Shown: positions 9,560 through 18,934, numbered from the stretch's first letter. The stretch: 58,099 nt of DNA from Clostridiales bacterium (GCA_003507395.1 DNVW01000015.1:1-58099), one strand, 5' to 3'. Notes: generated from the letters alone by a model not told the origin. Program-made: numbers and translations.

Positions 9560-10291
9560 GTGGAAGATATTGAAAAAAAGGATAAAAGAACAATATTAGT
9601 AGTAGACGATGAAAAACCTATTGTTGAAATTTTAGTATATAATTTACAAAAAGAAGGTTATGATACATTAGAGGCTAACGATGGAGAAACGGCTGTGCAA
9701 CTCGCATTAGAAAAAAAGCCAGACTTAATATTATTAGACATAATGCTACCCAAAATAGATGGGTTAACTGTATGTAAAAAAATAAGACATACATTAAATG
9801 TACCAATAATAATGCTATCTGCAAAAGACGAAGAGATAGATAAAATATTAGGTTTAGAATTAGGTGCAGATGATTATATAACTAAACCATTTAGTATTAG
9901 AGAATTAATAGCAAGAGTAAAAGCAAATTTAAGAAAATCTGATATTTCTTCAGGTCAAAATGAAAATTCTAACAAAAGTAGTGCAGTTTCAAAAGTAGAG
10001 GTAGGAGATTTATCATTAGACTTAGAAAAATATGAAGTAAAAGTCAGAGGAGAAGTAATAGATTTAACAATAAGAGAATTCGAAGTTTTAAAATATTTGG
10101 CAAATCAACCAGGGCAAGTAGTTACAAGAGAAACTTTACTTGAAAAAGTATGGGGATATGAATATTATGGCGATATAAGAACAGTTGATGTTACCGTAAG
10201 AAGAATAAGAGAAAAGATTGAGAAAGATACATCAAGTCCAAAAATATTAATTACTAAAAGAGGAGTAGGTTATTATATAGCTTCAAAATAA
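9560..10291 (+). CDS. OmpR/PhoB-family response regulator
   Basis: This is the DNA-binding half of a two-component system. The receiver domain (about 12-125) has the acidic pair in VVDDEKP, the phospho-acceptor Asp in LLDIMLP, and the conserved Lys in TKPFSIREL. A winged-helix domain follows (about 145-243) with REFEVLKYLA and the recognition region DVTVRRIREKIE. The chosen GTG at 9560 follows AAAGGTGG; the frame is open further up, but that DNA contains the promoter. The kinase follows at 10486 after a terminator-like hairpin. WalR/PhoP-type is likely; the exact regulon cannot be read. Confidence 0.88.
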   Translation: MEDIEKKDKRTILVVDDEKPIVEILVYNLQKEGYDTLEANDGETAVQLALEKKPDLILLDIMLPKIDGLTVCKKIRHTLNVPIIMLSAKDEEIDKILGLELGADDYITKPFSIRELIARVKANLRKSDISSGQNENSNKSSAVSKVEVGDLSLDLEKYEVKVRGEVIDLTIREFEVLKYLANQPGQVVTRETLLEKVWGYEYYGDIRTVDVTVRRIREKIEKDTSSPKILITKRGVGYYIASK

Positions 10292-10297
10292 AGAAAT

Positions 10298-10334
10298 GCA
10301 GTAAAGAAAGTAACTAAATCTTTACTGCTTTTTC
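10298..10334 (+). terminator. Rho-independent terminator after the response regulator
   Basis: GCAGTAAAG (10298-10306) pairs with CTTTACTGC (10320-10328), followed by TTTTTC. It lies between the regulator and its kinase, so the two may be only partly cotranscribed. Confidence 0.75.
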
Positions 10335-10403
10335 TTATTGTATAGGAAAAATTGCCTATTATCTTGACTCTATATAAGATTTTTCAGTATACAACAAGGT
10401 TAA
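10331..10403. repeat. Dispersed hairpin repeat, copy 1
   Basis: About 70 bp running from the T-tract of the preceding terminator (TTTCTTATTGTATAGGAAAA) to CAACAAGGTTA. It closely matches 22525-22595. The ends form a hairpin: TGTATA(gg)AAAAAT against ATTTTTCAGTATACA. Function unknown; it may be a MITE-like unit or an RNA element. Confidence 0.6.
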
Positions 10404-10485
10404 GTTCCTATGTAAGTGCGATTGCGTAGCAATCTGTACAAGGTGGAGAAGCTACTTTTCTTATTTTATTGTGTGACAGGAAGGA

Positions 10486-11922
10486 ATGAAAATAAAAATG
10501 ACTAAAAATGTTCAATTTAAAATATTGTTAATATTTTTTACGATAGGAATAATTTTTATAATAGGATTGTCTTTGTATAATATATCAACTTTGGAAAATC
10601 TAAAAAATATTCAAACTCAAGTAGAAATTCAAGAAGTTGTACTTAACCAAATAAAAAATGTAAAGGCAATTTCGCTTATAAGTTTAGGAATATTTATATT
10701 TATAACTTTAATAATGGGGATATTTATTTCTAAATCTATAACTAAGCCAATAACTAAGCTAATAAAAAGTGTAGAGAAAATAGCAGCAGGAGAAGATATA
10801 AAACTAGAAAATGAGAGTGGTACAGATACTCAAATAGGAGAATTAGTTAATGCATTTACTTTAATGACAAATGAACTAAAGCAGAATTTGAATGAGCTAG
10901 AAAGGCAAAAAAAACAAATTGAGACAATATTACTCCATATGACAGATGGAGTTATAGCATTTAGCATGGAGGGAAAGATAATACACATTAATACAGCTGC
11001 AAAAAATTTATTAAATTTGGAGGAAAAAGATAATACTTTTGACAAAATATTTAATAAAATTAAGCTTAATATAAACTTAGAGAAGATAATATATTTAGAA
11101 AATTGGACTTCATCTGAACATAGATTAACAATTGGGGATAAATGTGTAAATATGTTCTTTGTTCCGTTTCAAGATGAGAATAATAGACAAGCTGGATTAA
11201 TAGTTGTAATTCAAGATATTACAGAACATGTAAAGTTAGACAATATGAGAAAAGAATTTGTGGCAGATGTATCTCATGAACTAAAGACGCCAATCACTTC
11301 TATTATGGGATATGCAGATACTCTTTTAGAAGGTGATTATGACAAAGAAATGCAACAAAAATTTTTAGGCGTAATAAGTTCAGAAGCAAGGAGAATGGCA
11401 AGACTTGTTACAGATTTATTAACACTTTCTAAATATGATAGTAAAAAGGTAAAATTAGAAGAAACAGAATTTGACCTAGGTGAATTAACAAAAAAATGTC
11501 AAGAAAGACTAAAATTTGAAATAGAAAAGAAACATCAAAATGTAGAATGTTTTGTAACGGCAAATGTACCACCTGTTAGTGCAGACAAATATGGAATAGA
11601 AAGAGTAGTTTTAAATATATTATCAAATGCAATAAAATATACTCCAGAGAATGGTAAAATAAAAATATATGTAGGATTTGTTTATAATGATGCATATATA
11701 AAAATTATAGATAATGGAATAGGAATTTCTGAACAAGACTTATCTAGAATTTTTGAAAGATTTTATAGAGCAGATAAAGCCAGAACTAGAGAAATGGGAG
11801 GCACAGGATTAGGATTATCAATAGCAAAAGAAATATTAGACCAAAATAAAGGAAGTATTGATATAAAAAGCGAATTAGGAAAAGGAACAGAGGTTATCAT
11901 AAGGATACCGGTAAAAAAGTAA
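10486..11922 (+). CDS. Membrane sensor histidine kinase (WalK/PhoR-like)
   Basis: This is the likely partner of the regulator at 9560. There are two hydrophobic segments (about 10-30 and 60-85) with a very short extracytoplasmic loop, then HAMP (about 85-135), PAS (about 145-255), HisKA with the phospho-His in SHELKTPITSIMGYAD, and an ATPase with NILSNAIKYTPENG, DNGIGISEQD, FERFYRADKAR and GGTGLGLSIAKE. At 478 residues it is a usual length. AGGAAGG at 10478-10484 is too close to ATG 10486; ATG 10498 in the same frame is about 13 nt away and may be the real start. Confidence 0.88.
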   Translation: MKIKMTKNVQFKILLIFFTIGIIFIIGLSLYNISTLENLKNIQTQVEIQEVVLNQIKNVKAISLISLGIFIFITLIMGIFISKSITKPITKLIKSVEKIAAGEDIKLENESGTDTQIGELVNAFTLMTNELKQNLNELERQKKQIETILLHMTDGVIAFSMEGKIIHINTAAKNLLNLEEKDNTFDKIFNKIKLNINLEKIIYLENWTSSEHRLTIGDKCVNMFFVPFQDENNRQAGLIVVIQDITEHVKLDNMRKEFVADVSHELKTPITSIMGYADTLLEGDYDKEMQQKFLGVISSEARRMARLVTDLLTLSKYDSKKVKLEETEFDLGELTKKCQERLKFEIEKKHQNVECFVTANVPPVSADKYGIERVVLNILSNAIKYTPENGKIKIYVGFVYNDAYIKIIDNGIGISEQDLSRIFERFYRADKARTREMGGTGLGLSIAKEILDQNKGSIDIKSELGKGTEVIIRIPVKK

Positions 11923-11999
11923 AATAAAAGTATTGCAAAAGGTTTAAATAAATAGTAGAATTAGTAATAGCAATCTAAAAAGGAGAGAGAAAATAATAA

Positions 12000-12647
12000 A
12001 TGAAACTAGATAGTAAAACTAAAGATATATTGGAATGGATAATTTGCATAGTAATAGCTTTTATATTAGCATTATTTATTAGATATTATATAGGAACACC
12101 TACAATAGTAAAACAAAAGTCAATGTATCCAACATTAAAGCAGGATCAAAGACTTATATTAAACAGATGGGTTAGAACAAAGAAAGTAATGCCACAGAGA
12201 GGAGATATAATAACTTTTGAGGCCCCAAACATACCAAGGTATACATCTGTTAAGGAAGTGGATTTGTCTAATCCAATAGCTAATTATGATGGAAGACCTA
12301 CCTCAGTATTTTCAAAATTTGTATACTATGTTTTAGAGTTAGGTAAAGATAGTTATATAAAAAGGGTGATTGCACTTCCAGGAGAGCATGTAGAGATTAA
12401 AAATGGTAAAGTATATATAAATGGAGAAGAACTAAAAGAGGATTATTTAACAGATGATGTTGTTACAGAAGCAGAAAATGGTGCATATACAGATATTGTA
12501 GTTCCAGAAAATTGTATATTTGTTTTAGGAGATAACAGAAAAAATTCTACAGATAGTAGAAGATTTGGATGTATTCCATTAAACAGAGTAGAAAGTAAAG
12601 TATGGATTAGGTTTTGGCCTTTTAATTTATTTGGAAAAGTAGAATAA
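12000..12647 (+). CDS. lepB: Type I signal peptidase
   Basis: It removes signal peptides from exported proteins at the outer face of the membrane. One N-terminal membrane segment (about 10-30) is followed by the catalytic Ser41 in QKSMYPTL and the catalytic Lys121 in YIKRVIALPGEH. Box E is GDNRKNSTDSR. The length of 215 residues fits Gram-positive SipS-type enzymes. ATG 12000 follows AAAGGAGAG. It is closely followed by holB with 13 bp between. Confidence 0.95.
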   Translation: MKLDSKTKDILEWIICIVIAFILALFIRYYIGTPTIVKQKSMYPTLKQDQRLILNRWVRTKKVMPQRGDIITFEAPNIPRYTSVKEVDLSNPIANYDGRPTSVFSKFVYYVLELGKDSYIKRVIALPGEHVEIKNGKVYINGEELKEDYLTDDVVTEAENGAYTDIVVPENCIFVLGDNRKNSTDSRRFGCIPLNRVESKVWIRFWPFNLFGKVE

Positions 12648-12660
12648 GTGAGGAAAATAA

Positions 12661-13584
12661 TTGAAACTTGAAGAATTAATTGGAAATAATAAAGTAAAAA
12701 CAATAATAAATAATGCAATTAGCACAAATAATATACTACATAGCTATATGTTTATTGGAACAGAAGGCATTGGAAAAGCGATGTTTGCTAAATCATTTGC
12801 TAATATGATATTGTGCTTATCAAATGATAAAAAACCATGTGAGAGATGTAAGCCTTGCATAGAATTTTTAGGAAATAGTAATCCAGACTTTATGCAAATA
12901 GAGGCAGATGACGGAAAAAGTATAAAGATAGAGCAGATAAGGCAGTTACAGCAAAAGGTAATAGAAAAGCCTATTAATTCTAATAGAAAAGTTTATATAA
13001 TAAATAATAGTGACTTAATGACAAAAGAAGCACAAAATTGTTTACTAAAGACATTAGAAGAGCCACCAGATTATGTAGTAATAATTCTAATAGTTACAAA
13101 TGAAAGTAAGTTATTGACTACTATAAAATCAAGATGTACCAAAATATATTTTGAGAATTTAAGTGAAGAGGAATTAGAAAATTATATAACAGAAAAGTTA
13201 AAAGTGAAAACATTCAACAAAAATATGTTGAAATTATGTAATGGTAGCATAGGAAAAGCAATAAGCATACAAGAGAAGGCAGAAGAATATAAAGAAGTAG
13301 AAAATCTTATATCTAATATAGAAAAAAAAGACATAATACAAGTTTGGAATGAGGCAGAGTTATTATATAAAGCAAAAGAAGATATTTTTGATTTTTTAGA
13401 TTACATAAATATTGTATTATACAATAAATTATGCGCAGAAAATAAACTAAAATATGTAAAGTGTATTAAAGAAGTAGAAATAGCAAAGAAAAGCTTAGAA
13501 AGTAATGCAAATTATGATATGTCAATAGATATTCTTTTACTAAAAATATGGGAGGAATTAAATGAAAAACATCATAGGAGTTAG
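12661..13584 (+). CDS. holB: DNA polymerase III delta-prime subunit
   Basis: This is a clamp-loader subunit of the replicative polymerase. It has the AAA+ fold with FIGTEGIGKAMFAKSFA in the P-loop position and a zinc-binding stretch CLSNDKKPCERCKPC. The sensor region is LKTLEEPPDYVV…TIKSRC. At 307 residues it is normal for Firmicutes. The TTG start follows GTGAGGA. Its end overlaps ricT by 23 bp, so the two are translationally coupled, an arrangement common in Firmicutes. Confidence 0.9.
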   Translation: MKLEELIGNNKVKTIINNAISTNNILHSYMFIGTEGIGKAMFAKSFANMILCLSNDKKPCERCKPCIEFLGNSNPDFMQIEADDGKSIKIEQIRQLQQKVIEKPINSNRKVYIINNSDLMTKEAQNCLLKTLEEPPDYVVIILIVTNESKLLTTIKSRCTKIYFENLSEEELENYITEKLKVKTFNKNMLKLCNGSIGKAISIQEKAEEYKEVENLISNIEKKDIIQVWNEAELLYKAKEDIFDFLDYINIVLYNKLCAENKLKYVKCIKEVEIAKKSLESNANYDMSIDILLLKIWEELNEKHHRS

Positions 13585-14479
13585 ATTTAAAAGACCAGGT
13601 AAAATATACTTTTTTGATCCTGGAGAATTACAGATTAATTTAAAAGATTATGTTATAGTAGAAACTTCGCAGGGAGAAGAAATGGGTGAAGTAGCAATAT
13701 GTAATAGAAAATTGCCAGATGAAAAAGTAGTAGCACCTTTAAAACCTGTTATTAGAATTGCTACAGCGGAGGATAAAAAGCATAATGAAGAAAACAAAGA
13801 GAAAGAAAAAGAGGCATTTAAAATTTGCCAAGAAAAGATAAAAAAGCATAAATTGGATATGAACTTACTTGATGTTGAGTATAAATTCGATAATAGTAAA
13901 ATTCTTTTCTTTTTTACAGCAGATGGAAGAATTGATTTTAGAGAGCTTGTAAAGGATTTAGCAGCTATTTTTAAAACAAGGATAGAGCTAAGACAAATAG
14001 GAGTTAGAGATGAAGTAAAAAGAATTGGTGGAAATGGGGTATGTGGTAGAGAATTATGTTGCTGTTCATTTTTAGGAAATTTTGAAACAGTTTCAATAAA
14101 AATGGCAAAGGAGCAAAATATATCATTAAATCCATCAAAGATTTCTGGGAATTGTGGAAGACTTATGTGCTGTTTAAAGTATGAACAAGAAGTTTATGAA
14201 GATAAATTGACTAGAATACCCAAAGTTGGTTCAATAGTGAGAACAGAGGATGGAGAAGGTGTGGTTGATTCAATAGAGACTCTTAAAGAAATAATAAGAG
14301 TAAGATTTAAAGATGGAGAAGAGACCTTTTATAAAAAATTTAATGCTAAAGATGTAAAACTTATAAAAAGCGCAGAAGGTGAAGAAGAAAATCCAGAAGA
14401 AAAAGAGCATTTAAAAGAATTACAAGAGTTAGAAAAACTGGAAAAATTGGATACTCAAAACGAAGTAGAAGATATATAA
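13562..14479 (+). CDS. ricT: PSP1/RicT (YaaT) regulatory iron-sulfur protein
   Basis: It belongs to the PSP1 family; in Bacillus RicT forms a complex with RicA and RicF that carries iron-sulfur clusters and affects sporulation, biofilm and mRNA processing. The conserved cysteines are in CGRELCCCSF and CGRLMCCLKYE. The C-terminus is a charged helical tail. It overlaps holB by 23 bp, with GGGAGGA as the ribosome site inside holB. At 305 residues it is typical. Confidence 0.9.
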   Translation: MKNIIGVRFKRPGKIYFFDPGELQINLKDYVIVETSQGEEMGEVAICNRKLPDEKVVAPLKPVIRIATAEDKKHNEENKEKEKEAFKICQEKIKKHKLDMNLLDVEYKFDNSKILFFFTADGRIDFRELVKDLAAIFKTRIELRQIGVRDEVKRIGGNGVCGRELCCCSFLGNFETVSIKMAKEQNISLNPSKISGNCGRLMCCLKYEQEVYEDKLTRIPKVGSIVRTEDGEGVVDSIETLKEIIRVRFKDGEETFYKKFNAKDVKLIKSAEGEEENPEEKEHLKELQELEKLEKLDTQNEVEDI

Positions 14480-14516
14480 ATAATAAAGAAGAAACTATTT
14501 AAGGGGGTGAAAAGTA

Positions 14517-14690
14517 ATGGCATATAAGATAACAGATAAATGTATTAGTTGCGGAGCTTGTGCACAACAATGTCCAGTTGGATGCATAGAACAAGGAGAC
14601 GAAAGATATGTAATAGATCCAAATCAATGTATTGAATGTGGAACATGTGCAGGAGTTTGTCCAGTAGAAGCCCCTGAATTAGCAGAATAA
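14517..14690 (+). CDS. 2[4Fe-4S] ferredoxin
   Basis: This is a 57-residue electron carrier with two CxxCxxC…CP-type motifs: CISCGACAQQCP and CIECGTCAGVCP. It starts at ATG 14517 after AAGGGGGTGA. It is short and easy to miss. It lies less than 1 kb from the convergent por operon, so it is a plausible electron acceptor for pyruvate:ferredoxin oxidoreductase (inferred from proximity and family). Confidence 0.93.
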   Translation: MAYKITDKCISCGACAQQCPVGCIEQGDERYVIDPNQCIECGTCAGVCPVEAPELAE

Positions 14691-14710
14691 ATAGAAAGGA
14701 AGAAATAATA

Positions 14711-15538
14711 ATGAAAAAAACAATTAGAATAATTTCAATTATAACTATGTTAATAATTGCTTTGGTTACATTAACAGGTTGCATGAATGTAAATTATGAA
14801 GTTAAATTAAATGAAGATGGTAGTGCAGAAATATCATACTTATTGGGATATGATAAAAGCTTTTTATCAAGCATGGGAGTTTCAACAGAAGATTTAAAAA
14901 ACGATGAAACAATAGCAAATATGCAAGAAACAGTAAAAAATGAAGGCTATACAGCAGAGCAATATGAAGATGACAATACATATGGATTCAAAGCCGTAAA
15001 AAAAGTTAATAATATTGGAGAATTTGCAATAGAAGAAGCATTACTAGAAGAAGGTAAAAAAGCAGAAGATAGTAATAAAATATCTTACGAAAAGAAAGGT
15101 TTAATAACAAAATATTCACAAAATGCTAAATTAGATTTAACAACTATGTTGGAAGATGAATCAGAAGAGTCAGCAGCAATGATAAATGCAATGATGAAAC
15201 AAATGAAAATGACATATAAGATAACATTACCATTCAAAGCTGGTGATAATAATGCAACAACTGTATCAGAAGATGGAAAGACATTAGAATGGACATTAAA
15301 ACCAGGAGAAGTAAACGAAATAAAATTTGAAGCAACCAAAAATCCTATACCAACATATGTAGTAATAGGAGTCGCTGTAGTAGTTCTTGTTATAGTAGTA
15401 ATATTAATATTAAACAGAAATAAAAAAGCACCATCAGAGATAAAAGAAGAAGAAACAGTAAAAGCACCAGAAGAGCAAAAACAAGAGGAAGTAGTAGAAG
15501 AACAAAAACAAGAAGAAAATAAAGAAGAAAACGAATAA
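14711..15538 (+). CDS. LppM-like membrane lipoprotein with C-terminal membrane helix
   Basis: The N-terminal signal ends in a lipobox (LVTLTGC), so the protein is lipid-anchored on the outer face. The extracellular part begins with MNVNYEVKLNEDGSAEISY, which resembles the DUF3153/LppM domain. A second membrane helix (about residues 215-240, VVIGVAVVVLVIVVILIL) is followed by an acidic Glu/Lys/Gln-rich cytoplasmic tail. It follows the ferredoxin gene by 20 bp with AGAAAGGAAG as ribosome site. Function unknown. Confidence 0.75.
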   Translation: MKKTIRIISIITMLIIALVTLTGCMNVNYEVKLNEDGSAEISYLLGYDKSFLSSMGVSTEDLKNDETIANMQETVKNEGYTAEQYEDDNTYGFKAVKKVNNIGEFAIEEALLEEGKKAEDSNKISYEKKGLITKYSQNAKLDLTTMLEDESEESAAMINAMMKQMKMTYKITLPFKAGDNNATTVSEDGKTLEWTLKPGEVNEIKFEATKNPIPTYVVIGVAVVVLVIVVILILNRNKKAPSEIKEEETVKAPEEQKQEEVVEEQKQEENKEENE

Positions 15539-15548
15539 AAGATTATTA

Positions 15549-15584
15549 AAAGAAGTTGTCGACTTTGTCGGCAACTTCTTTTTG
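15549..15584. terminator. Bidirectional terminator between lipoprotein gene and porB
   Basis: AGAAGTTG (15551-15558) pairs with CAACTTCT (15572-15579); T-rich on the + side and A-rich on the other. It separates convergent genes. Confidence 0.8.
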
Positions 15585-15605
15585 TACTAATATTCAATTT
15601 CCTTA

Positions 15606-16556
15606 TTATTCTACACTTAGTTTTTCTAAATTTAACAAAGCCTCCCATCTTTTGTCCACTTCTTTTTGGAATTCTTCTATCATCCATTCATTTCCAGGTT
15701 TAAACATATGTTTAAACCTTTTTTGAGGTTTTAGGAATTCCTCTATTGGAAGCTTGTTTACAGGTTTGTATGTTATTTTATATTTTCCATCTACAACTTC
15801 ATATAATGGCCAATAGCAAGTTTCAACTGCAAGTTTATTTATTTGCATTAACATATCTGTTGGGTAGCCCCATCCTCTAGGACAAGGAGATAATACATTT
15901 AAAAAAGCAGGACCTGGTGTATAAATAGCTTTTTCAGATTTTTCATATAAGTCTTTAAAATTATTAACGGCAATAGTTTGTGCTACATATGGAATATGGT
16001 GTGAAGCCATTATTTCTGTTAAATCTTTTCTAGATTGCATTTTGCCAGGGATAACTGTTCCGGCAGGAGAGGTTGTAGTATCTGCAAATTTAGGAGTTGC
16101 AGAAGAACGTTGGATTCCAGTATTCATATATGCACCATTATCATAGCATACATAAACCATATCATGTCCTCTTTCCATTGCACCAGATAAACTTTGTAGA
16201 CCTATATCATATGTTCCTCCATCTCCACCAAAAGTTATAAATTTTACTTCTTGATCTTGTGGGATTTTACCTTGTTTTTTTAATGATTTATATGCTGCTT
16301 CAGCGCCAGAAGCATTTGCAGCTGCACATTCAAAAGCAGTATGAATATATGAATCTGTCCAAGATGAATATGGATATAAAAAGCTAGATACCTCCATACA
16401 TCCTGTGGCATTTGAGATAACGGCATGGTCTTCTGGTTTTAAGGCTCTTAATACCATTCTGGCTATTGGAGGAGCACCACATCCAGCACACATTCTATGA
16501 CCAGCTGTAAATCTTGATGGCTTATTAGCCATAATTTCTTTTAAATTATATGCCAT
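15606..16556 (-). CDS. porB: Pyruvate:ferredoxin oxidoreductase, beta subunit
   Basis: This is the thiamine-diphosphate subunit of the enzyme converting pyruvate, CoA and oxidised ferredoxin to acetyl-CoA, CO2 and reduced ferredoxin. Visible features are GHRMCAGCGAPP, the TPP/Mg motif FGGDGGTYDIGLQSLSGA, and YDNGAYMNTGIQRS, all typical of PorB. At 316 residues it is normal. It overlaps the porA stop by one base, showing tight coupling in the order C-D-A-B. Confidence 0.95.
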   Translation of the reverse strand: MAYNLKEIMANKPSRFTAGHRMCAGCGAPPIARMVLRALKPEDHAVISNATGCMEVSSFLYPYSSWTDSYIHTAFECAAANASGAEAAYKSLKKQGKIPQDQEVKFITFGGDGGTYDIGLQSLSGAMERGHDMVYVCYDNGAYMNTGIQRSSATPKFADTTTSPAGTVIPGKMQSRKDLTEIMASHHIPYVAQTIAVNNFKDLYEKSEKAIYTPGPAFLNVLSPCPRGWGYPTDMLMQINKLAVETCYWPLYEVVDGKYKITYKPVNKLPIEEFLKPQKRFKHMFKPGNEWMIEEFQKEVDKRWEALLNLEKLSVE

Positions 16557-17743
16557 TATTTTTCCCTCCTAACACTTAAATATCTATATGGATTTTCAAT
16601 TTTTCCTGTGTTAACAATTTCTTGTAAATCGGAATAAACTGTATGAATATCTTTAGTTGTAGTATCTCTACCACCAATACCATATATATAATTAACAGCA
16701 GGAACATTTTTCCCATTTACGTATAAACTAGAAGTAACATCTCCAAATAGTGCACCACCTATAGCATTTAATGAATCTGCTTTATCCATAATTGCTACAG
16801 CTTTTAAGTGACTTAAAGCATTGGCAATTTCTTCAGCAGGGAATGGTCTAAAAACTCTAACTTTAAGTAGACCGGCTTTTATACCTTGTTCTCTCAATTC
16901 GTCAACAACAGCTTTTACAGTTCCTGCAGTTGAATTCATGCAAACAATTGCAAACTCAGCATCATCTAGCATATATTCTTCAAAGAAAGAGTATTTTCTA
17001 CCAGTTAATTTTTCAAAATCTTTGCTAACCTCTAAAATTACTTTTTTAGCAGCTTTCATAGCTTGTGCTTGTTGATATTTATGCTCAAATAAATAAGCTT
17101 GCAAATCTAAAGGACCAATAGCAATAGGTTCTTTAGCATTTAATAAATAATGTTCTGGATGATAAGTTCCAACAAATTCTTTTACTTTGTCGTCTTCTAT
17201 TAATTCGATATTTTCAATAGAATGAGACGTTATAAAACCATCTTGACAAACCATTAAAGGTAAAAGTACATCTTTATTTTCTGCAATTCTATGTGCCATA
17301 ATTAAATTGTCATAAGCTTCTTGGTTATTTTCAGAAAATAACATTATCCAGCCACTATCACGAACGCCCATTGCATCAGAATGATCATTATGTATATTTA
17401 GTGGTCCAGAGACAGCACGATTTACTAAAGACATTACAATTGGAAGTCTTAAGCTAGATGCTATATATATCATCTCCCACATCAAAGATAAACCATTTGC
17501 AGATGTGGCAGTCATTGCTCTAGCACCTGCTGCTTGAGCACCAATACAAGCACTCATAGCACTATGTTCACTTTCAACAGCAACAAATTCTGTATCAACA
17601 GCCCCATTACTTACAAAAGTTGAAAAGTATTGAGGAATTTCTGTTGAAGGTGTAATAGGAAAAGCAGCTACAACATCAGGGTTAATTTGTTTCATAGCAG
17701 TAGCAGCAGCTTCATTTCCACTTAAACGTTCTCTTATACTCAT
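16556..17743 (-). CDS. porA: Pyruvate:ferredoxin oxidoreductase, alpha subunit
   Basis: This subunit binds the pyrimidine part of thiamine diphosphate and pyruvate. It has SGNEAAATAMKQINPDVVAAFPITPSTEIP (positions about 8-37) and SEHSAMSACIGAQAAGARA near residue 58. The C-terminal part is the usual domain II of 2-oxoacid:ferredoxin oxidoreductases. The length of 395 residues is typical. It starts after GGAGG, 18 bp downstream of porD. Confidence 0.95.
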   Translation of the reverse strand: MSIRERLSGNEAAATAMKQINPDVVAAFPITPSTEIPQYFSTFVSNGAVDTEFVAVESEHSAMSACIGAQAAGARAMTATSANGLSLMWEMIYIASSLRLPIVMSLVNRAVSGPLNIHNDHSDAMGVRDSGWIMLFSENNQEAYDNLIMAHRIAENKDVLLPLMVCQDGFITSHSIENIELIEDDKVKEFVGTYHPEHYLLNAKEPIAIGPLDLQAYLFEHKYQQAQAMKAAKKVILEVSKDFEKLTGRKYSFFEEYMLDDAEFAIVCMNSTAGTVKAVVDELREQGIKAGLLKVRVFRPFPAEEIANALSHLKAVAIMDKADSLNAIGGALFGDVTSSLYVNGKNVPAVNYIYGIGGRDTTTKDIHTVYSDLQEIVNTGKIENPYRYLSVRREK

Positions 17744-17761
17744 TTTTAATCCTCCTATAAT

Positions 17762-18061
17762 TTAATTTTCTCCTTCATTTTTCATTTCAATTGCATTAAA
17801 AGGACAAACATTGGCACAAACACCACATCCTTTGCAATAATCATAATTAAAATCTTCTCTATTTCCATCTTTATTTACTGGAATTGCATCTTCAGGACAA
17901 ACTGGAAAACATAAGCCACATTGTTTACATTTTTCAATTAAATAAATAGGCTTAATACTTCTCCAATCGCCTGTTTTAAAATTTCTTGCATTTCCTGCTT
18001 CATAAATATTTCCACCAATAGTCATATTTTCTGCGGTAGTATTTTTATTAATATCAGACAT
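17762..18061 (-). CDS. porD: Pyruvate:ferredoxin oxidoreductase, delta (ferredoxin-like) subunit
   Basis: This 99-residue protein carries two 4Fe-4S motifs, CKQCGLCFPVCPEDAI and CKGCGVCANVCPFNAI, that pass electrons from the PorAB active site to free ferredoxin. The N-terminal GGNIYEAGNARNFKTGDWRS is typical of PorD. It starts after AAAGGAG. The 160-bp gap to porC holds a GC-rich structured element. Confidence 0.94.
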   Translation of the reverse strand: MSDINKNTTAENMTIGGNIYEAGNARNFKTGDWRSIKPIYLIEKCKQCGLCFPVCPEDAIPVNKDGNREDFNYDYCKGCGVCANVCPFNAIEMKNEGEN

Positions 18062-18124
18062 TTAAAAATTCTCCTTTCATAAATTATTGTTTTATACTAT
18101 TAATATTATATTTTCAAATAGCAA

Positions 18125-18185
18125 ATCCTCCAAGGCATACGCGGGTATTCCTCCGCCTCAAAGGGCTGTCGGACTTTGCTTCTTT
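18125..18185 (-). promoter_or_regulatory. GC-rich structured segment inside the por operon
   Basis: In the leader of porD, GCAAAGTCC and GGATTTGC form an outer stem. Inside, GGCGG…CCGC and ATAC-CCGC-GTAT can pair. Its GC content is far above the surrounding AT-rich spacer. No known RNA family is recognised. It could process or stabilise the por mRNA or be a small repeat insertion. Confidence 0.4.
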
Positions 18186-18223
18186 TAAATATTAATTAAT
18201 AGCTTTAATAAATAAAATAGCAC

Positions 18224-18805
18224 TTACGATTGCAAATTTACTTGATTTAATGCAAGTTGCAATGCCTTCATATTACCTTCTATAACTTCAGGTTTTTTAG
18301 CAAATTTGTGTTTAAAAGAACCTTGCATATCATTTAAAAATTCTTCATCTGTCATAATTCCACTGACTTTAACAATTGCAGCTAACATTGGAGTATTTGG
18401 AAAGTATTTTCCAAGTGCTTCCATAGATATTGCTCTAGCATCAATTGTATAAACTTTTCCTTTATATCCATTTAAAACATTTTTTAAATAATCATAATTT
18501 TTTGTGGTATTAATAACTATTGCACCATCCTCTTTTAATCCAGCTGTAACATCTACACTTTCTAATAGAGTATCGTCAACAACCACAACATAGTCAGGTT
18601 CATATATGTTACTATGTATTGTAATTGGTGCATCACTTATTCTGTTATATGCTGTAATAGGAGCTCCCATTCTTTCAGGACCATATTCAGGAAAACCTTG
18701 AATATATTTGCCTGTATTGAAAGCAGCATCTGCTAGTAAAAGTGAAGCTGTTTTTGCACCTTGACCACCTCTACCATGCCATCTAATTTCAATTAAATTA
18801 TTCAT
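18224..18805 (-). CDS. porC: Pyruvate:ferredoxin oxidoreductase, gamma subunit
   Basis: It is the first gene of the por operon. The N-terminus EIRWHGRGGQGAKTASLLLA is diagnostic of the 2-oxoacid:acceptor oxidoreductase gamma domain, followed by YIQGFPEYGPERMGAP. The length of 193 residues is normal. It starts after AAGGAGG. The subunit contributes to CoA binding in this family. Confidence 0.95.
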   Translation of the reverse strand: MNNLIEIRWHGRGGQGAKTASLLLADAAFNTGKYIQGFPEYGPERMGAPITAYNRISDAPITIHSNIYEPDYVVVVDDTLLESVDVTAGLKEDGAIVINTTKNYDYLKNVLNGYKGKVYTIDARAISMEALGKYFPNTPMLAAIVKVSGIMTDEEFLNDMQGSFKHKFAKKPEVIEGNMKALQLALNQVNLQS

Positions 18806-18841
18806 CTTAAAAGCATACCTCCTTGTATAAAATATAAATAA

Positions 18842-18870
18842 AGTATATGATTAAAAAATATATATGTCAA
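18842..18870 (-). promoter_or_regulatory. Promoter of the por operon
   Basis: On the - strand: TTGACA (18870-18865), a 17-bp spacer and TATACT (18847-18842), just upstream of porC. A near-consensus strong promoter, as expected for a central metabolic enzyme. Confidence 0.8.
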
Positions 18871-18905
18871 GAGATAAATTCTATGAAATTTTTTTAATGT
18901 ATACA

Positions 18906-18934
18906 TTGACCTTTAGGCAAAATCCGTATATAAT
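18906..18934 (+). promoter_or_regulatory. Promoter of minD-minE-rodA
   Basis: TTGACC (18906-18911), 17 bp and TATAAT (18929-18934), about 90 bp before minD and divergent from the por promoter. Confidence 0.75.
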
